DNA of 64,000 nt from Planctomycetota bacterium (GCA_015075375.1 JABTUM010000002.1:80306-144305), one strand, 5' to 3'; counted from the first letter of the stretch, positions 9,290-18,444 are shown. The notes: a model not told the origin generated them from the sequence alone. Numbers and translations: made by a program.

Positions 9290-9709
9290 TCACTCGAAAG
9301 GGAGAGTGGGCAAGGTCTGTTCCGGCGGCAGCCGCTTCGCGCCGGGGTCCAACGTTACAGGCGGATGCGCGTGCTCGGCGATGCCCAGATGCGAAGCACT
9401 GAGTTCGAACGGATCTTCGATCCCGCCGTGCGCCACGCAGACGGCCGCGGAATAACGGTCCAGATGCCGGTAGGCGTTCGCCCAATCGTCAGGCGCCAAG
9501 CGGTCCCTAAACGTCCCGCCCGAGGTCCGGTCGCGTACATCCACGAAGGAATAGTCGTAAAGGTCCTGCAAGGCTTTCAGCAGGTCCGCAGGCTCGGATT
9601 TCCAGCGTGCTTCTGCGACTACATACAAAGCGGCCACGGTTTGCGCGCCGTCGCGAAGGAGCGTGTCGAGTACTCCGAAGGCCAGCGGCGAAAGCAGGGG
9701 GCGAGGCAT
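9290..9709 (-). CDS. Hypothetical protein, possible winged-helix, upstream of AraC gene
   Basis: A 139-residue protein of no family I recognise. Residues 5-65 (SPLAFGVLDTLLRDGAQTVA to YDYSFVDVRD) look like a helical, winged-helix-like fold. The second half is charged and ends in a Pro-rich tail (LDPGAKRLPPEQTLPTLPFE). The start at 9709 has AGGATG 6 nt upstream. The stop is 4 nt before the AraC start, so the pair is an operon. No signal peptide or membrane segment is visible. The operon position suggests a regulatory or ligand-related partner of the AraC protein; this is inference. Confidence 0.65.
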   Translation of the reverse strand: MPRPLLSPLAFGVLDTLLRDGAQTVAALYVVAEARWKSEPADLLKALQDLYDYSFVDVRDRTSGGTFRDRLAPDDWANAYRHLDRYSAAVCVAHGGIEDPFELSASHLGIAEHAHPPVTLDPGAKRLPPEQTLPTLPFE

Positions 9710-9753
9710 TTCGGCATCCTAGCGTGTTTCCCGCCGGTATCGAACGGGCTTTG

Positions 9754-9770
9754 CCGCACCGATAGTGCGG
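9754..9770. promoter_or_regulatory. Inverted repeat in the divergent intergenic region (possible operator)
   Basis: CCGCAC-CGATA-GTGCGG, a perfect 6-bp inverted repeat, lies between the divergent starts at 9709 and 9809. Its position suits an operator controlling the AraC operon and/or the arabinofuranosidase. AraC proteins usually bind direct repeats, so the assignment is weak. Confidence 0.35.
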
Positions 9771-9808
9771 GATAGAACGCAATCATCCTCTTCTTGGAGA
9801 TTGAAAGC

Positions 9809-11926
9809 ATGGACGCTGCTATCGAATGGTTCCGGCACCGCCTTGAATCCGATCGAACTCGCGCCGTCGTGCGCATCGACCGCGCGGCGCGCGGCTCGGT
9901 TCCCTTCAGCCCGCTCCTGCTGGGGAAATTCTGCGAGCATTTAGGCAGCAACATTCAGCAAGGAATGGATGCCCAATTGCTGCGCAATCCCACCTTCGCC
10001 GCCTGGCGCTTCAGCGCGGGAGAGAGGAATCCCGACGGAGGCATCAGCGCCGAACATGACCACGAGGCCATTGCAGCTCATATGAAGAGCCGCGCTGCGC
10101 AAAGCGGCTGGCCCGACGGCGCGCGCCATTTCGACGCTTGGCGTGGGGGTGGCGCCTATCCGTGGTTTTCCTGCGGCAGGGAGGCGTCAGTGCGCTGCAG
10201 CCCCGATGTCGGTCCGTTCGGCCATCGCGCGCAACGCATTGAGATCGCGGATTCCGGCGCGCCTGCCGGCTTGGCTCAGTGGACCTATCTACCGCTGCAA
10301 CGGACCCGGCGCTATGCGTACCGCGTGGTCGCGCGTGCGATGAAGCCGGTCGAGTTGACCCTGACCCTGGCAGGAGACGGTGGCGCTACGAGAGCCGCGG
10401 CATCCCTGAGCGTGGGAGCGGAATGGACCACGCTTACGGGCCACTTAGAGCTTCCGGAGTCGGCGCCTGCCGGCGCGTTGTATACGCTTTCGCTTACGGT
10501 TCCGGCTTCCGCGCATTTCGTACTCGATCGGGTTCTTCTTTACCCGTCCGATCACGTGAACGGCGCGGATCCTGAGGTGATTCGATATCTAAAAGATTCG
10601 CGACTCCCGCTGCTGCGCTGGCCCGGTGGTAATTTTGTCAGCGGCTACCGCTGGCGCGACGGCGTCGGACCCATCGATGCGCGCCCAACGCGTCCCAATC
10701 CCGCGTGGGACGGCCTGGAGCCGAACCTTTTCGGCACCGCCGAGTTTATCGCGTTCTGCCGCGCGGTGGAATGCGCGCCGATGATCTGCGTGAATGCCGG
10801 CGACGGCACGCCGGAAGAGGCCGCGGAGTGGATCGAGTATTGCAACGGTTCAGCGGATACGCCCATGGGGGCGCTGCGACGTCAGCACGGCTTTCCCGAA
10901 CCTTTCGGCGTTCATTACTGGGAGATCGGGAACGAGTTGTACGGTTCATGGCAAGTTCATTGGACTACCGGTGACGGTTACTTCGACCGGCACCGGCGCT
11001 TTGCCGCGGCCATGCGCAAAGCCGATCCGTCGATTCGGCTGCTTGCGACCGGAAACGCGATGGCGCTGGAAGATCGCTGGAACGTTCGGTTGATCGAAGA
11101 GGGCGCGGATACGGACCTGTGCCTGACCGACCATTTGCTCACCGGCGGGCCGGTCGATGGGCGGACCGATCCTGAAGAATTGCTGGGCGCTTTCCTGGGG
11201 CTCGCGGGCAAGTTGGGAGCCGATTATCGCGCGCTGCGAGCGCGTATGCGATCGGCTGGCGTGACACGCGGTCGGCTGGCCGTCACCGAGCTTCAATTGT
11301 TCGCGCGGTTTCGCGGCGAGGAGATTCCCGGCGCGAAGCTCAGCCGCGCGACGATGCCCAGCCCCGATACCGTCAGCGAGGCCCTCTACTTCGCCACAAT
11401 CCTCTTCGAACTGGCGCGCCTGGACGGCTATTGCGAAATGCTCACCCATTCGGCGACGGTTAACCACGGTGGCGGTTTGCGCAAGCAGCGCGAGCGCGTT
11501 TGGGCCAATCCCGTCCATTACGTTCACGCGCTATGCGCCGAACTGAGCGGCGGCACGCCTGTGGCGTTGGAAGTCGGCTGCGATGCCTATTCGACCTCGC
11601 ACACCTTCGGGCATATCCCGCCGTTGGCTCAGGTTCCGGTGCTGGATGCGTTCTCGGTCGAGCAGGCGGGAGGAACGCTTGTTGCTTGCCTGGTTCACCG
11701 CGGAGTGGGCCGAGGACCGCTGGAGGTGACTCTTGACGTGCCCGGATTCGCCGTTGGCCGTGTGGAAGGCCTCGAATTGCACGGCGCGGCCATGCACGAT
11801 CGAAATACCCGTGAGGTTCCGGACCGGATCGTTCCACGTGAACTGGCCGTGACGTGCGACGGCGAGGCGCTTCGTCTCACGCTGCCACCGTTCGGGTTCG
11901 CTCGATTGATCCTGCGGCCGAGCTGA
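9809..11926 (+). CDS. Alpha-L-arabinofuranosidase, GH51-like
   Basis: A 705-residue glycosidase that would release terminal alpha-L-arabinofuranose from arabinan or arabinoxylan. An N-terminal carbohydrate-binding-like beta domain (about residues 80-230) comes first. It is followed by a TIM barrel starting LLRWPGGNFVSGYRWRDGVG. HYWEIGNELYGSWQ contains the acid/base Glu after Asn, and RLAVTELQLFARF contains the presumed nucleophile Glu. A C-terminal beta-sandwich follows. ATG at 9809 has GGAG 9 nt upstream; the TTG at 9794 is less likely. There is no signal peptide. The stop is 1 nt from the stop of the convergent DUF4912-like gene. GH51 is the best fit; the exact linkage specificity is not readable. 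Confidence 0.88.
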   Translation: MDAAIEWFRHRLESDRTRAVVRIDRAARGSVPFSPLLLGKFCEHLGSNIQQGMDAQLLRNPTFAAWRFSAGERNPDGGISAEHDHEAIAAHMKSRAAQSGWPDGARHFDAWRGGGAYPWFSCGREASVRCSPDVGPFGHRAQRIEIADSGAPAGLAQWTYLPLQRTRRYAYRVVARAMKPVELTLTLAGDGGATRAAASLSVGAEWTTLTGHLELPESAPAGALYTLSLTVPASAHFVLDRVLLYPSDHVNGADPEVIRYLKDSRLPLLRWPGGNFVSGYRWRDGVGPIDARPTRPNPAWDGLEPNLFGTAEFIAFCRAVECAPMICVNAGDGTPEEAAEWIEYCNGSADTPMGALRRQHGFPEPFGVHYWEIGNELYGSWQVHWTTGDGYFDRHRRFAAAMRKADPSIRLLATGNAMALEDRWNVRLIEEGADTDLCLTDHLLTGGPVDGRTDPEELLGAFLGLAGKLGADYRALRARMRSAGVTRGRLAVTELQLFARFRGEEIPGAKLSRATMPSPDTVSEALYFATILFELARLDGYCEMLTHSATVNHGGGLRKQRERVWANPVHYVHALCAELSGGTPVALEVGCDAYSTSHTFGHIPPLAQVPVLDAFSVEQAGGTLVACLVHRGVGRGPLEVTLDVPGFAVGRVEGLELHGAAMHDRNTREVPDRIVPRELAVTCDGEALRLTLPPFGFARLILRPS

Positions 11927-11927
11927 A

Positions 11928-13715
11928 TCAGGCGCCCGCGAAGCTAGGGATGCGCTCGCGTGCGATCGGCGCAGGCTTCGGAGGCCAGGTCGCTTCGGGG
12001 CGCGGCGCGCCTTTGACGATTCGCGGCAGCTTTACCTTAAAGTGCGGCTGGCTGCTCTTGAAATTCGTCCCGCCAGGCGCCGAGGGCAAGTACGCCTGGA
12101 AGTGCCAGTTCGGACCGCCGCTATGGCTGGGACGAACCATCAACGGCTCGTGACGACCGTCCGCGCCGACTAGCCACGCTACATTTCCGCTGCCGCCGGG
12201 CGAACTGAGCGCGCCGCTGGCGCCTTGGAAGCTCCACGCCCACGAACCCGCCACGGGCTGTCCGCTCCAGCTTGCGCCCAGGAAACTCGAAACCAGCCGC
12301 CAACTCGCCGGAATGCGGCTTGCGCCCAGGAACTGCGATGTCGGCTTGCCGGCAGCATCGAACCCGAGATCCTTGAGCATGCGGTTATGCAGCCGCGCTT
12401 CTTCTTCCGGCCTCAGGCGCCACTGCTCGTCGTAAATTTCCGACGGGGCTTCGCCCGGCGTGCGCACGAGCTGCGATGCGACCAGCGAGATCCATTCGCC
12501 ATCGGGCGAGAGGAGCCCCAGTTCGACTTGATAGGTCCCCGTCTTGCCGACATGGAGATACCAGTTTCCGATCGACGGATCGATCTCCAGATCGACGGCC
12601 AAATCTTCGTCGATGCGATGCAGGCGCAGCACCCACGCGCAGGCGTCGATGAACCCTTGTCCGCGGTCGTGCCGAATGCCGTCGATCCGGCCTCCGGTCA
12701 ATTCCCAATAGGTGAAGATCCACTGCGGATCCTTGGGCAGCGCGACCATGCGGTCCCAGCCGTAGCTGTCGGGAATCGGCAATCCGCGGTCGATGAAGGT
12801 CGCAGGCAGCGGTTCGGGGATCGGCGCAGCGGCAGGTGGGGGCGGAGGCGGCGCAACCGGAACTCTCACGGTGGCTAGCTTGACCTCCACCTTCTTGATT
12901 ACTTGGGCTACCTTCGCCTTCTTCGCCAGCTTCGGCGTTCGCCCGGCGCGCGGGCTCTTCTTCAGTGATGAGATCTCTGATGCCGAGACCGGAACCTTCA
13001 GGTTCTGGACCGCCGGCGCCGCTTTGGCGGCCACGGCGACCGGCTTGACCGGAACCGCAGCCTTCGGTGCGGCAGGCTCAAGCTTGGCGACAGGAGGAGG
13101 CGGCACAGCGGGAGCCGGCTTCGGCGCAGGTTTCACCGCCGCCACCACGGGCTTAGGCGCGGGAGAGACCGGTTTCGCCACTACCATTGCCGGCTTGGCG
13201 GGAACTGCCGCTTTGATGGGAGCAACCACAGGCGCCGAGGTCACCGGAGCCGGTTTCGAAGCAACCGGGGCGGGCTTCGCCGGAGCTGCGGGCTTCGCCG
13301 GGGCCTTGGCAGCAACCACGGGCTTCGTTTCGACGATCGCGGGCTTCACCGGCGCCGCCATCTTCGGAGCGACAGGTGTTTTGGCCGCAGGCGCAAGCGG
13401 CTTGAGCTTCTTGGGCGTAGGAGTCTTCGACGCGGGAGCGATGCGCTTCGAACTGGGCTTGGCAGGCTTTGCCGCCGCTTTTTTGGCTGGTTCGGTCTTC
13501 TTCGCGGCCGGCGCGTTTGCCTTCTTCGAAATCTTCTTCTTGTCGCTTAACGCCGGAAAGGACTTAAGGGCACGCGGAGTCGCGGTGGCCTTTTTCGAAT
13601 CGGATTTGCCGGGTGTGCCGGAGCGTTTGGCGCTGCTGCTGGACCTTCCGCGTGTAGCGGACCCAGCGGAACCGGAGCCTGCCGATTTGCGCGCCGCCTG
13701 CTTCTTCTTGGCCAT
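11928..13715 (-). CDS. DUF4912-like protein with long Lys/Ala/Pro-rich histone-H1-like tail
   Basis: A 595-residue two-part protein. Residues 1-300 are extremely rich in Lys, Ala and Pro with repeated AKPAxPAKPAP-like units, and begin MAKKKQAARKSAGSG. This is a basic, disordered tail like those of histone-H1-like bacterial proteins. From about residue 310 a compact domain follows (LPIPDSYGWDRMVALPKDP, WIFTYWELTGGRID, WYLHVGKTGTYQVELGLLSP) of the DUF4912 type. It continues with ILVR-less SFLGASW-type repeats and ends in a Trp/Pro-rich segment. DUF4912 domains often occur near glycogen-branching genes, but none is seen here. The tail could bind nucleic acid or acidic polymer (inference). AAAGGGG precedes the start. 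Confidence 0.8.
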   Translation of the reverse strand: MAKKKQAARKSAGSGSAGSATRGRSSSSAKRSGTPGKSDSKKATATPRALKSFPALSDKKKISKKANAPAAKKTEPAKKAAAKPAKPSSKRIAPASKTPTPKKLKPLAPAAKTPVAPKMAAPVKPAIVETKPVVAAKAPAKPAAPAKPAPVASKPAPVTSAPVVAPIKAAVPAKPAMVVAKPVSPAPKPVVAAVKPAPKPAPAVPPPPVAKLEPAAPKAAVPVKPVAVAAKAAPAVQNLKVPVSASEISSLKKSPRAGRTPKLAKKAKVAQVIKKVEVKLATVRVPVAPPPPPPAAAPIPEPLPATFIDRGLPIPDSYGWDRMVALPKDPQWIFTYWELTGGRIDGIRHDRGQGFIDACAWVLRLHRIDEDLAVDLEIDPSIGNWYLHVGKTGTYQVELGLLSPDGEWISLVASQLVRTPGEAPSEIYDEQWRLRPEEEARLHNRMLKDLGFDAAGKPTSQFLGASRIPASWRLVSSFLGASWSGQPVAGSWAWSFQGASGALSSPGGSGNVAWLVGADGRHEPLMVRPSHSGGPNWHFQAYLPSAPGGTNFKSSQPHFKVKLPRIVKGAPRPEATWPPKPAPIARERIPSFAGA

Positions 13716-14024
13716 CCTGCACCCCTTTCAGCACTACCTTTTGCCACGCGCGCGTGGATGGAACTCCAACACGCCCGAGAACGCACACTCCATAGCGCCA
13801 TGCCGGCTATTTGAACGCGATTGGACCGCAACTGCCGGACCAGCACCGGTGCGACATCCTACCTCAAACGAATCCGGTGAACAGGATACCTGCCGCTATG
13901 AAGCATAGATAAATCGTTAACCAATCCCACTTATCATACGCACCTCGGGGTGCGCGTAGTGCTTTAACAACTCTCAAGCGGATGCACCAAGCAAGCCTCA
14001 CATACTTGCTATAATTCAGGGCCG
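13716..14024. other. 309-bp divergent intergenic region
   Basis: No ORF is supported here. It holds a 14-bp perfect palindrome (CCACGCGCGCGTGG, 13744-13757) and a 6-bp hairpin with TCGG loop (13939-13954, CGCACC/GGTGCG) not followed by a T-run. A TATAAT at 14010-14015 lies only 9 nt before the ATG of the gene at 14025. It must carry promoters for both flanking genes. Confidence 0.6.
14010..14015 (+). promoter_or_regulatory. Consensus -10 hexamer next to a start codon (possible leaderless promoter)
   Basis: TATAAT occurs 9 nt before ATG 14025 and no Shine-Dalgarno sequence lies between them. A transcript starting about 7 nt after the hexamer would carry almost no leader. No good -35 element is visible. 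Confidence 0.5.
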
Positions 14025-14447
14025 ATGAAAAAGGCGCTGATCGTACTGGCGGTACTCTTGCTCCTCGCAGCCGGTGGCGCGGGCTTTTGGATTTGGCCGC
14101 ACTTGCAGACCTCCGCCAGCGGCCCGGAAGCCGAGGTCAGTTGGACCTATGGCGGCACGCCGCGGATCGCGGAGGTCTTAGTGTTCGACGAGCACGATCA
14201 TCCGCTGCAAGGGGTCTTCATCGAGTTCGAGTACGGCGACAGCGGATCGGGAACGAACAGCGATTACGAAGGCCGCGCCGAGATCAAGCTGGAAGAGTCG
14301 GTATTCCATACGGTGCGCGTGAACGGTGCGATCGTCCTGCATCGCCCGCGTGCCGCAATGATCGGCGTGCCCAGCGCTGCGGATGGCCTGCGCATGAAGA
14401 TCCGGATCAAGAAACCCGAAGCGTTTTCAATCTACTTGGATCGTTGA
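14025..14447 (+). CDS. Small membrane-anchored or secreted protein
   Basis: A 140-residue protein with a hydrophobic N-terminal segment (residues 4-25, ALIVLAVLLLLAAGGAGFWI) that is a signal anchor or uncleaved signal. The outside domain starts near SGPEAEVSWTYGGTPRIAEV and reads VLVFDEHDHPLQGVFIEFE, SGTNSDYEGRAEIKLEES and VFHTVRVNGAIVL. This looks like a carboxypeptidase-regulatory/Ig-like beta domain. No enzyme motif is seen. The last 16 nt overlap the convergent glycosyltransferase gene. The start codon follows a TATAAT with no ribosome-binding site between. Confidence 0.78.
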   Translation: MKKALIVLAVLLLLAAGGAGFWIWPHLQTSASGPEAEVSWTYGGTPRIAEVLVFDEHDHPLQGVFIEFEYGDSGSGTNSDYEGRAEIKLEESVFHTVRVNGAIVLHRPRAAMIGVPSAADGLRMKIRIKKPEAFSIYLDR

Positions 14448-15556
14448 GCCGCTAGCTTGGCGAATAATCCTTCGGCCACATCGGCGAGCTTCGCCGGAGT
14501 GAAGCGCTCCAACACGCGGGCTTTGCCGGCTTGGGCGAGCTTGTCGCGCAAACGTGCGTCGCTCAAGCATTCGAGGATCGCCTGCGCCACGGCTTCCGCG
14601 TCGCGCGGTGCGACCAAATACCCGGTCTCGCCGTGTAGCACCAGATCCTTCACGCCGCCGACATCGGTGGCGACACACGCCTTGCCGGCCGCATACGCTT
14701 CCAAGAGCGCGATCCCGAAGCTCTCGCCCGCGATCGGTGTAAGCGCCGCGAGGTCCGATTCCGCGTACAGCGCCGGCACGTCGTTGCGAAAACCGATCAG
14801 GTGCACGCTTCGTTCAAGCTGAAGGTCCTTGATCAGCGTTTCTAGCGCTTCCTGCTGGCTGCCATGCCCCGCGATGGCCAGCTTGGCGTCGGGGCGTTGG
14901 TCGGCCACGATTCGCCACGCGCGCACCAGCGTTTCGTGCCCTTTCTCAGGCGCCAGCCGGCCCACGCTCAGCACTATCGGCGCGGCGGCATCCGCTCCCA
15001 GTGCGGTCCGCAAGGCGCCGGTCGGCTGGGCGCTTAGATAGGCTTCCAGCGGCGTCGAAGGCGGAAAGGTGGTGATCTTCCGGGCATCCACCAGTCCCGG
15101 CTCGGTGAGATACGGCGCGATCTCCGGGCTGCTCACGGCGACGTGGTCGATCAGCCGGCTGTAGAGCCAGCGGTTGAAGACATGCGCGCCAATGGCAAAC
15201 GAGTTGTGCCGCCAGCGGACCACGAAGGCCGGAACGCGAAAACGCCAGCGTGCGAGCGCGCACGCCCAAGTGTCCTGGCTGCCGTTGGTGAGGATTCCGT
15301 CGGGCTTGAACTCGGACCACAGCTTCCGGAGCCTCGACTGATCCTGGAAAAAGGAGATCGGGCGGAAGCCGCGGCGCAGTTCCAGTTGGTCGTAGGTCCG
15401 CAATCCCGCCGCCGCGGCGCGTTTGATCAGCTCCGAGTCTTTCAAGCCGGCGATCAGCACCTCGTGCCCGCGCTTTTTCAGCTCGCCGGCCAGCAGCACC
15501 ACGACGGCCGACTGGCCGCCCCAGAGCTTGTGCATGTTTACGAAGAAGAGGCGCAT
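14432..15556 (-). CDS. GT4-family glycosyltransferase
   Basis: A 374-residue GT-B glycosyltransferase. The N-terminal acceptor half begins MRLFFVNMHKLWGGQSAVVV. The C-terminal donor half has VLSVGRLAPEKGHETLVRAW, then HLIGFRNDVPALYAESDLAA. The family Glu-x7-Glu motif lies in ESFGIALLEAYAAGKACVAT, and the helix GETGYLVAPRDAEAVAQAIL follows. It lies 56 nt downstream of another GT4 gene (15613-16809) with the same orientation. The two probably act in surface polysaccharide or lipid-linked glycan synthesis. The sugar donor is unknown. Confidence 0.88.
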   Translation of the reverse strand: MRLFFVNMHKLWGGQSAVVVLLAGELKKRGHEVLIAGLKDSELIKRAAAAGLRTYDQLELRRGFRPISFFQDQSRLRKLWSEFKPDGILTNGSQDTWACALARWRFRVPAFVVRWRHNSFAIGAHVFNRWLYSRLIDHVAVSSPEIAPYLTEPGLVDARKITTFPPSTPLEAYLSAQPTGALRTALGADAAAPIVLSVGRLAPEKGHETLVRAWRIVADQRPDAKLAIAGHGSQQEALETLIKDLQLERSVHLIGFRNDVPALYAESDLAALTPIAGESFGIALLEAYAAGKACVATDVGGVKDLVLHGETGYLVAPRDAEAVAQAILECLSDARLRDKLAQAGKARVLERFTPAKLADVAEGLFAKLAAQRSK

Positions 15557-15612
15557 GAGATTGGGGATCTTAGAATCGCGCCTAGGGATTGAAAGCGCGG
15601 GAAACGCTCCAT

Positions 15613-16809
15613 TCAGGCCTTTGGTTTGGACGTGCAGGCCGCCGTCAGCAATTCGGCCAGCCGCGCGACATACAGATCTTCGCGCAACTCGTTTTCCATG
15701 CGTCTGCGTGCATTCGTGCCCAGGCGCTGGGCGAAGGATTCGTCGTCGAGGATGCGCTTCAGCGCATGAGCCAATGCCGCCTCGTCGTTGGGCGGCACGA
15801 GCAGGCCCGTCTCGCCGTCGCGCACCAGATCCGGCAAGACGCCCACGCTCGATGCGATCAGCGGAAGCCCCGAGGCGCTGGCCTCGAGCCCCGCCCGGCT
15901 GCTGCCTTCCGATCCGCGCGAAGGGAGCACGTAGCTGTCCAGTGCGCGGTACACGTCACGCATGTCCTCTACGAAACCGGGGCACAAATCCACTCGGTCT
16001 GGCGCGCCGCAGGCCAGCGATAAGTCCCGTAAATCGGCGTAGCTGCCCGGGCCGCGCCGCGATTCGTCGCTGAAGATCGCCAACCGCACGTCGAAGCGTT
16101 CGACCATTTTGGAATGTTCGGTGCATAAGCGCCCGAACGCACGAACGAGCAAGTCATGGCCCTTGACCGGGCTGGGCCGGCCCGCCGTGCCGAAGTAGAG
16201 CGCCGTGGGCTGTAATCCGAAGTGTTGCCGGGCCGCGCGCTTCTCCTCCGCGCTGGCCGGCTTGAAGCGCTGCGTGTCGATCCCTTCCAGCAAAACCTTG
16301 ACGGTATCGGTGCGAAATTCAGGCAGGACCTGAAACTGTCGGGCGATCGCGCTCGCCGAACAGACCACCAGAGGCATGGAGTTATGCAGCCAGCGATTCG
16401 TGGCCGTGGGCTTGATTTCGAAGACCACGCCGCGCAAGCGGATCAGCGCGGGCCGCTTATGCGCGCGTGCGCGAACGGCCGCCGCCAGCCATTGTTCGGG
16501 GCTCTTTTGCACCAAGATCGCATCGACGGCATTTTCGTTTACGTATTGCTTCAAGGTACGGTAATCGCGGAAGAAGCTCGCGGCATGGAAACCGCGCCGC
16601 AGTTCCAAGCCCGGCTGAACCGGCACGCCTTCGGCGCGGCCGCGTTCCGGCCAATACTCGCCGGGGGCAAAAAGCACCGCGCGATGCCCCGCACGGCACA
16701 GCAACCGGGTCAGGTGAAAGGCAGTGGACGCCGAGCCGCCATTGCCGGCCACACTGGTCAAAAGGGCCAAGTTCACAGTCTGTAACGCCTCGTTCCTGCA
16801 CCTGCGCAA
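15613..16809 (-). CDS. GT4-family glycosyltransferase
   Basis: A 398-residue GT-B glycosyltransferase. N-terminal half: VNLALLTSVAGNGGSASTA with a Gly-rich loop. C-terminal half: YFGTAGRPSPVKGHDLLVRA, VDLCPGFVEDMRDVYRALD and the Glu motif GLEASASGLPLIASSVGVLP. A GTG at 16776 (VNLALL...) is a plausible alternative start that would remove 11 unconserved residues. It is the first gene of a two-gene operon with the GT4 gene at 14432. Its upstream region is shared with the divergent sirC operon. Substrates are unknown. Confidence 0.87.
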   Translation of the reverse strand: MRRCRNEALQTVNLALLTSVAGNGGSASTAFHLTRLLCRAGHRAVLFAPGEYWPERGRAEGVPVQPGLELRRGFHAASFFRDYRTLKQYVNENAVDAILVQKSPEQWLAAAVRARAHKRPALIRLRGVVFEIKPTATNRWLHNSMPLVVCSASAIARQFQVLPEFRTDTVKVLLEGIDTQRFKPASAEEKRAARQHFGLQPTALYFGTAGRPSPVKGHDLLVRAFGRLCTEHSKMVERFDVRLAIFSDESRRGPGSYADLRDLSLACGAPDRVDLCPGFVEDMRDVYRALDSYVLPSRGSEGSSRAGLEASASGLPLIASSVGVLPDLVRDGETGLLVPPNDEAALAHALKRILDDESFAQRLGTNARRRMENELREDLYVARLAELLTAACTSKPKA

Positions 16810-16897
16810 TCGGGTCTGGATTGGCCTCGCTAATCCATCGTAAGCCGCTATACTCTAATACCTTGTGAAGCGCCAGTAGTTACGGGGAAACGCGTGC

Positions 16898-17569
16898 GTG
16901 GCGGCTCGATCGGGCTCAACCTACCCCGTCTTTCTCAAATTGGCGGGCCTCCCGGTGCTTGTGGTGGGTGGAGGTGCGGTTGCGGCCAGAAAGGTGCGCG
17001 GCCTGGCCGGTGCCGGCGCTAGAATCACGATCGTGGCCCCGCAAGGCGCCTTGGTGCAAGCGAAGCGTAAAAGCGTGATTTTGAAGCGCCGCGGCTACCG
17101 CTCGTCGGACTTGCGCGGCATGCGGCTGGTTGTTGCGGCCACCGACGATCGGGCGCTGAACACGCGGATCGCCACGGAATGCCGGTCCCGGTCGATTTGG
17201 TGTAATGTGGCCGCGCCGCCGGAAGCGGGCGACCTGATTCTGCCGGCCGTGGTTCGCCGGGGACGATTGCAGGTCGCGATGAGTACGGGCGGCGCTTCGG
17301 CCGCGGCATCCAAGGCCCTGCGCGAAGAACTGGAACTCCGCCTCGATCCGGCGTGGGGCGTTTTTCTGGCCCTGCTGGAAGCTCGGCGCGAACGCATTAA
17401 GCGCCGGGTGACCGATCCGGCGCGCCGTCGAAAGTTGTTGCAGGATCTGGGCGCCGCGCGCTGGGTGCGCCGCATCCGCGAGCGCGGCCACGCAGCCGTG
17501 GCGGCCGAGATGGACGCGCAAATCGACCGAGTGGCGCGGGCCGATCGACTCTCGATGGAGAAGGCATAG
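16898..17569 (+). CDS. sirC: Precorrin-2 dehydrogenase (siroheme pathway)
   Basis: A 223-residue Met8p/CysG-N type protein that oxidises precorrin-2 to sirohydrochlorin using NAD. YPVFLKLAGLPVLVVGGGAV at residues 9-28 is the Rossmann GGG motif, followed by AARKVRGLAGAGARITIVAP. The central RSIWCNVAAPPEAGDLILPA and the STGGASAAASKALREELE helix are characteristic. It starts at GTG 16898 and lies 5 nt before the ccsA/hemX gene. A TATACT at 16849-16854 may be the -10 element. It shares a pathway with hemA in the same operon and with cbiX at 22612. Confidence 0.9.
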   Translation: MAARSGSTYPVFLKLAGLPVLVVGGGAVAARKVRGLAGAGARITIVAPQGALVQAKRKSVILKRRGYRSSDLRGMRLVVAATDDRALNTRIATECRSRSIWCNVAAPPEAGDLILPAVVRRGRLQVAMSTGGASAAASKALREELELRLDPAWGVFLALLEARRERIKRRVTDPARRRKLLQDLGAARWVRRIRERGHAAVAAEMDAQIDRVARADRLSMEKA

Positions 17570-17574
17570 CGCCG

Positions 17575-18444
17575 ATGGGCCCCGAAGCGTTCAAACTGCT
17601 GGCCGCGGGCTGTTATTTGGCCGGAGCCATCGCGGCTTTGGTGGGCCTCAAGCGCACCGAGGTGCGCGAGGGGCCTTGGCAGCATGTGCTGCTGGGATTG
17701 GGTCTCACGGTTCATTCGGTCGGAATCGGCGTGCACTGCGCCCAAAGCCAGACGCACTTTTTTACGAGCATCGAAGAAAGTCTCTGGCTGGCTTCCTGGG
17801 CTCTGGCGATCGGCTACCTTGTTGCGCTGGTGGGCTGGTCCCTGCGCAGCTTGGGCGCGCTGATGTTGCCCTTAAGCGCCGCGCTGCTCCTGATCTCCTT
17901 TGCCTTCCGCGAACCCGGCCCGCCGCCTTCCGCGGGCCTGGCGGCCCATCCTCTCTTTACCGTCCACGTTCTCAGCGCGTACTTGGGCTATGGGCTCTTC
18001 ATGACCGCCACCGCGGTTAGCTTGCTGTATTTATTCGAGCAGGCCCTGTTGAAGCGCAAGATTTTCAATTACGTGTTCCGAGCGCTGCCCAGCCTCGAAA
18101 AAATGGAACGTGCCGAGACGCTCATCGCCTGGATCGGGTTCGTTTTGTTCACGGTCGCCGTCGGGACCGGCGCGACGATGGCCAAACGCTCGGGTCAGGT
18201 GGCGTGGTATCTGGAGCCCAAGATCGTTTCGACGTGGCTGACCTGGATCGTCTTCCTGGTGCTGGTGGTTGGCCGCGCCAGCGGTCGGCTGGCGGGGCGC
18301 GCGACGGCGCGCACCATCTTGCTCGGTGCGGCGCTGGTGGTCTGTACGTTCTTCCTTGCCCATCCCTTCCGTGAAGCGGCGGACGGGCAAAGCGCCATGG
18401 CGCCTGCGCGTACGGCGCTGGGGCGGGGGGAGGGCGAGCGATGA
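17575..18444 (+). CDS. CcsA/HemX-type membrane protein (cytochrome c assembly)
   Basis: A 289-residue protein with about eight membrane helices. The segments FFTSIEESLWLASWALAIGY and HPLFTVHVLSAYLGYGLFMT carry the His and Trp-rich surroundings of the CcsA/HemX heme-handling family. VAWYLEPKIVSTWLTWIVFL resembles its C-terminal WWWLxPK-like stretch. HemX-type genes next to hemA are known to adjust glutamyl-tRNA reductase levels in Gram-positive bacteria. Either that or heme delivery to cytochrome c is possible here. The stop overlaps the hemA start (ATGA). Confidence 0.85.
   Translation: MGPEAFKLLAAGCYLAGAIAALVGLKRTEVREGPWQHVLLGLGLTVHSVGIGVHCAQSQTHFFTSIEESLWLASWALAIGYLVALVGWSLRSLGALMLPLSAALLLISFAFREPGPPPSAGLAAHPLFTVHVLSAYLGYGLFMTATAVSLLYLFEQALLKRKIFNYVFRALPSLEKMERAETLIAWIGFVLFTVAVGTGATMAKRSGQVAWYLEPKIVSTWLTWIVFLVLVVGRASGRLAGRATARTILLGAALVVCTFFLAHPFREAADGQSAMAPARTALGRGEGER

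Noticed and set aside
12793..13908. A 371-residue plus-strand ORF rich in Gly/Ala/Thr
   Set aside because: It is the antisense of the KPA-repeat tail of the DUF4912-like protein; low complexity only.
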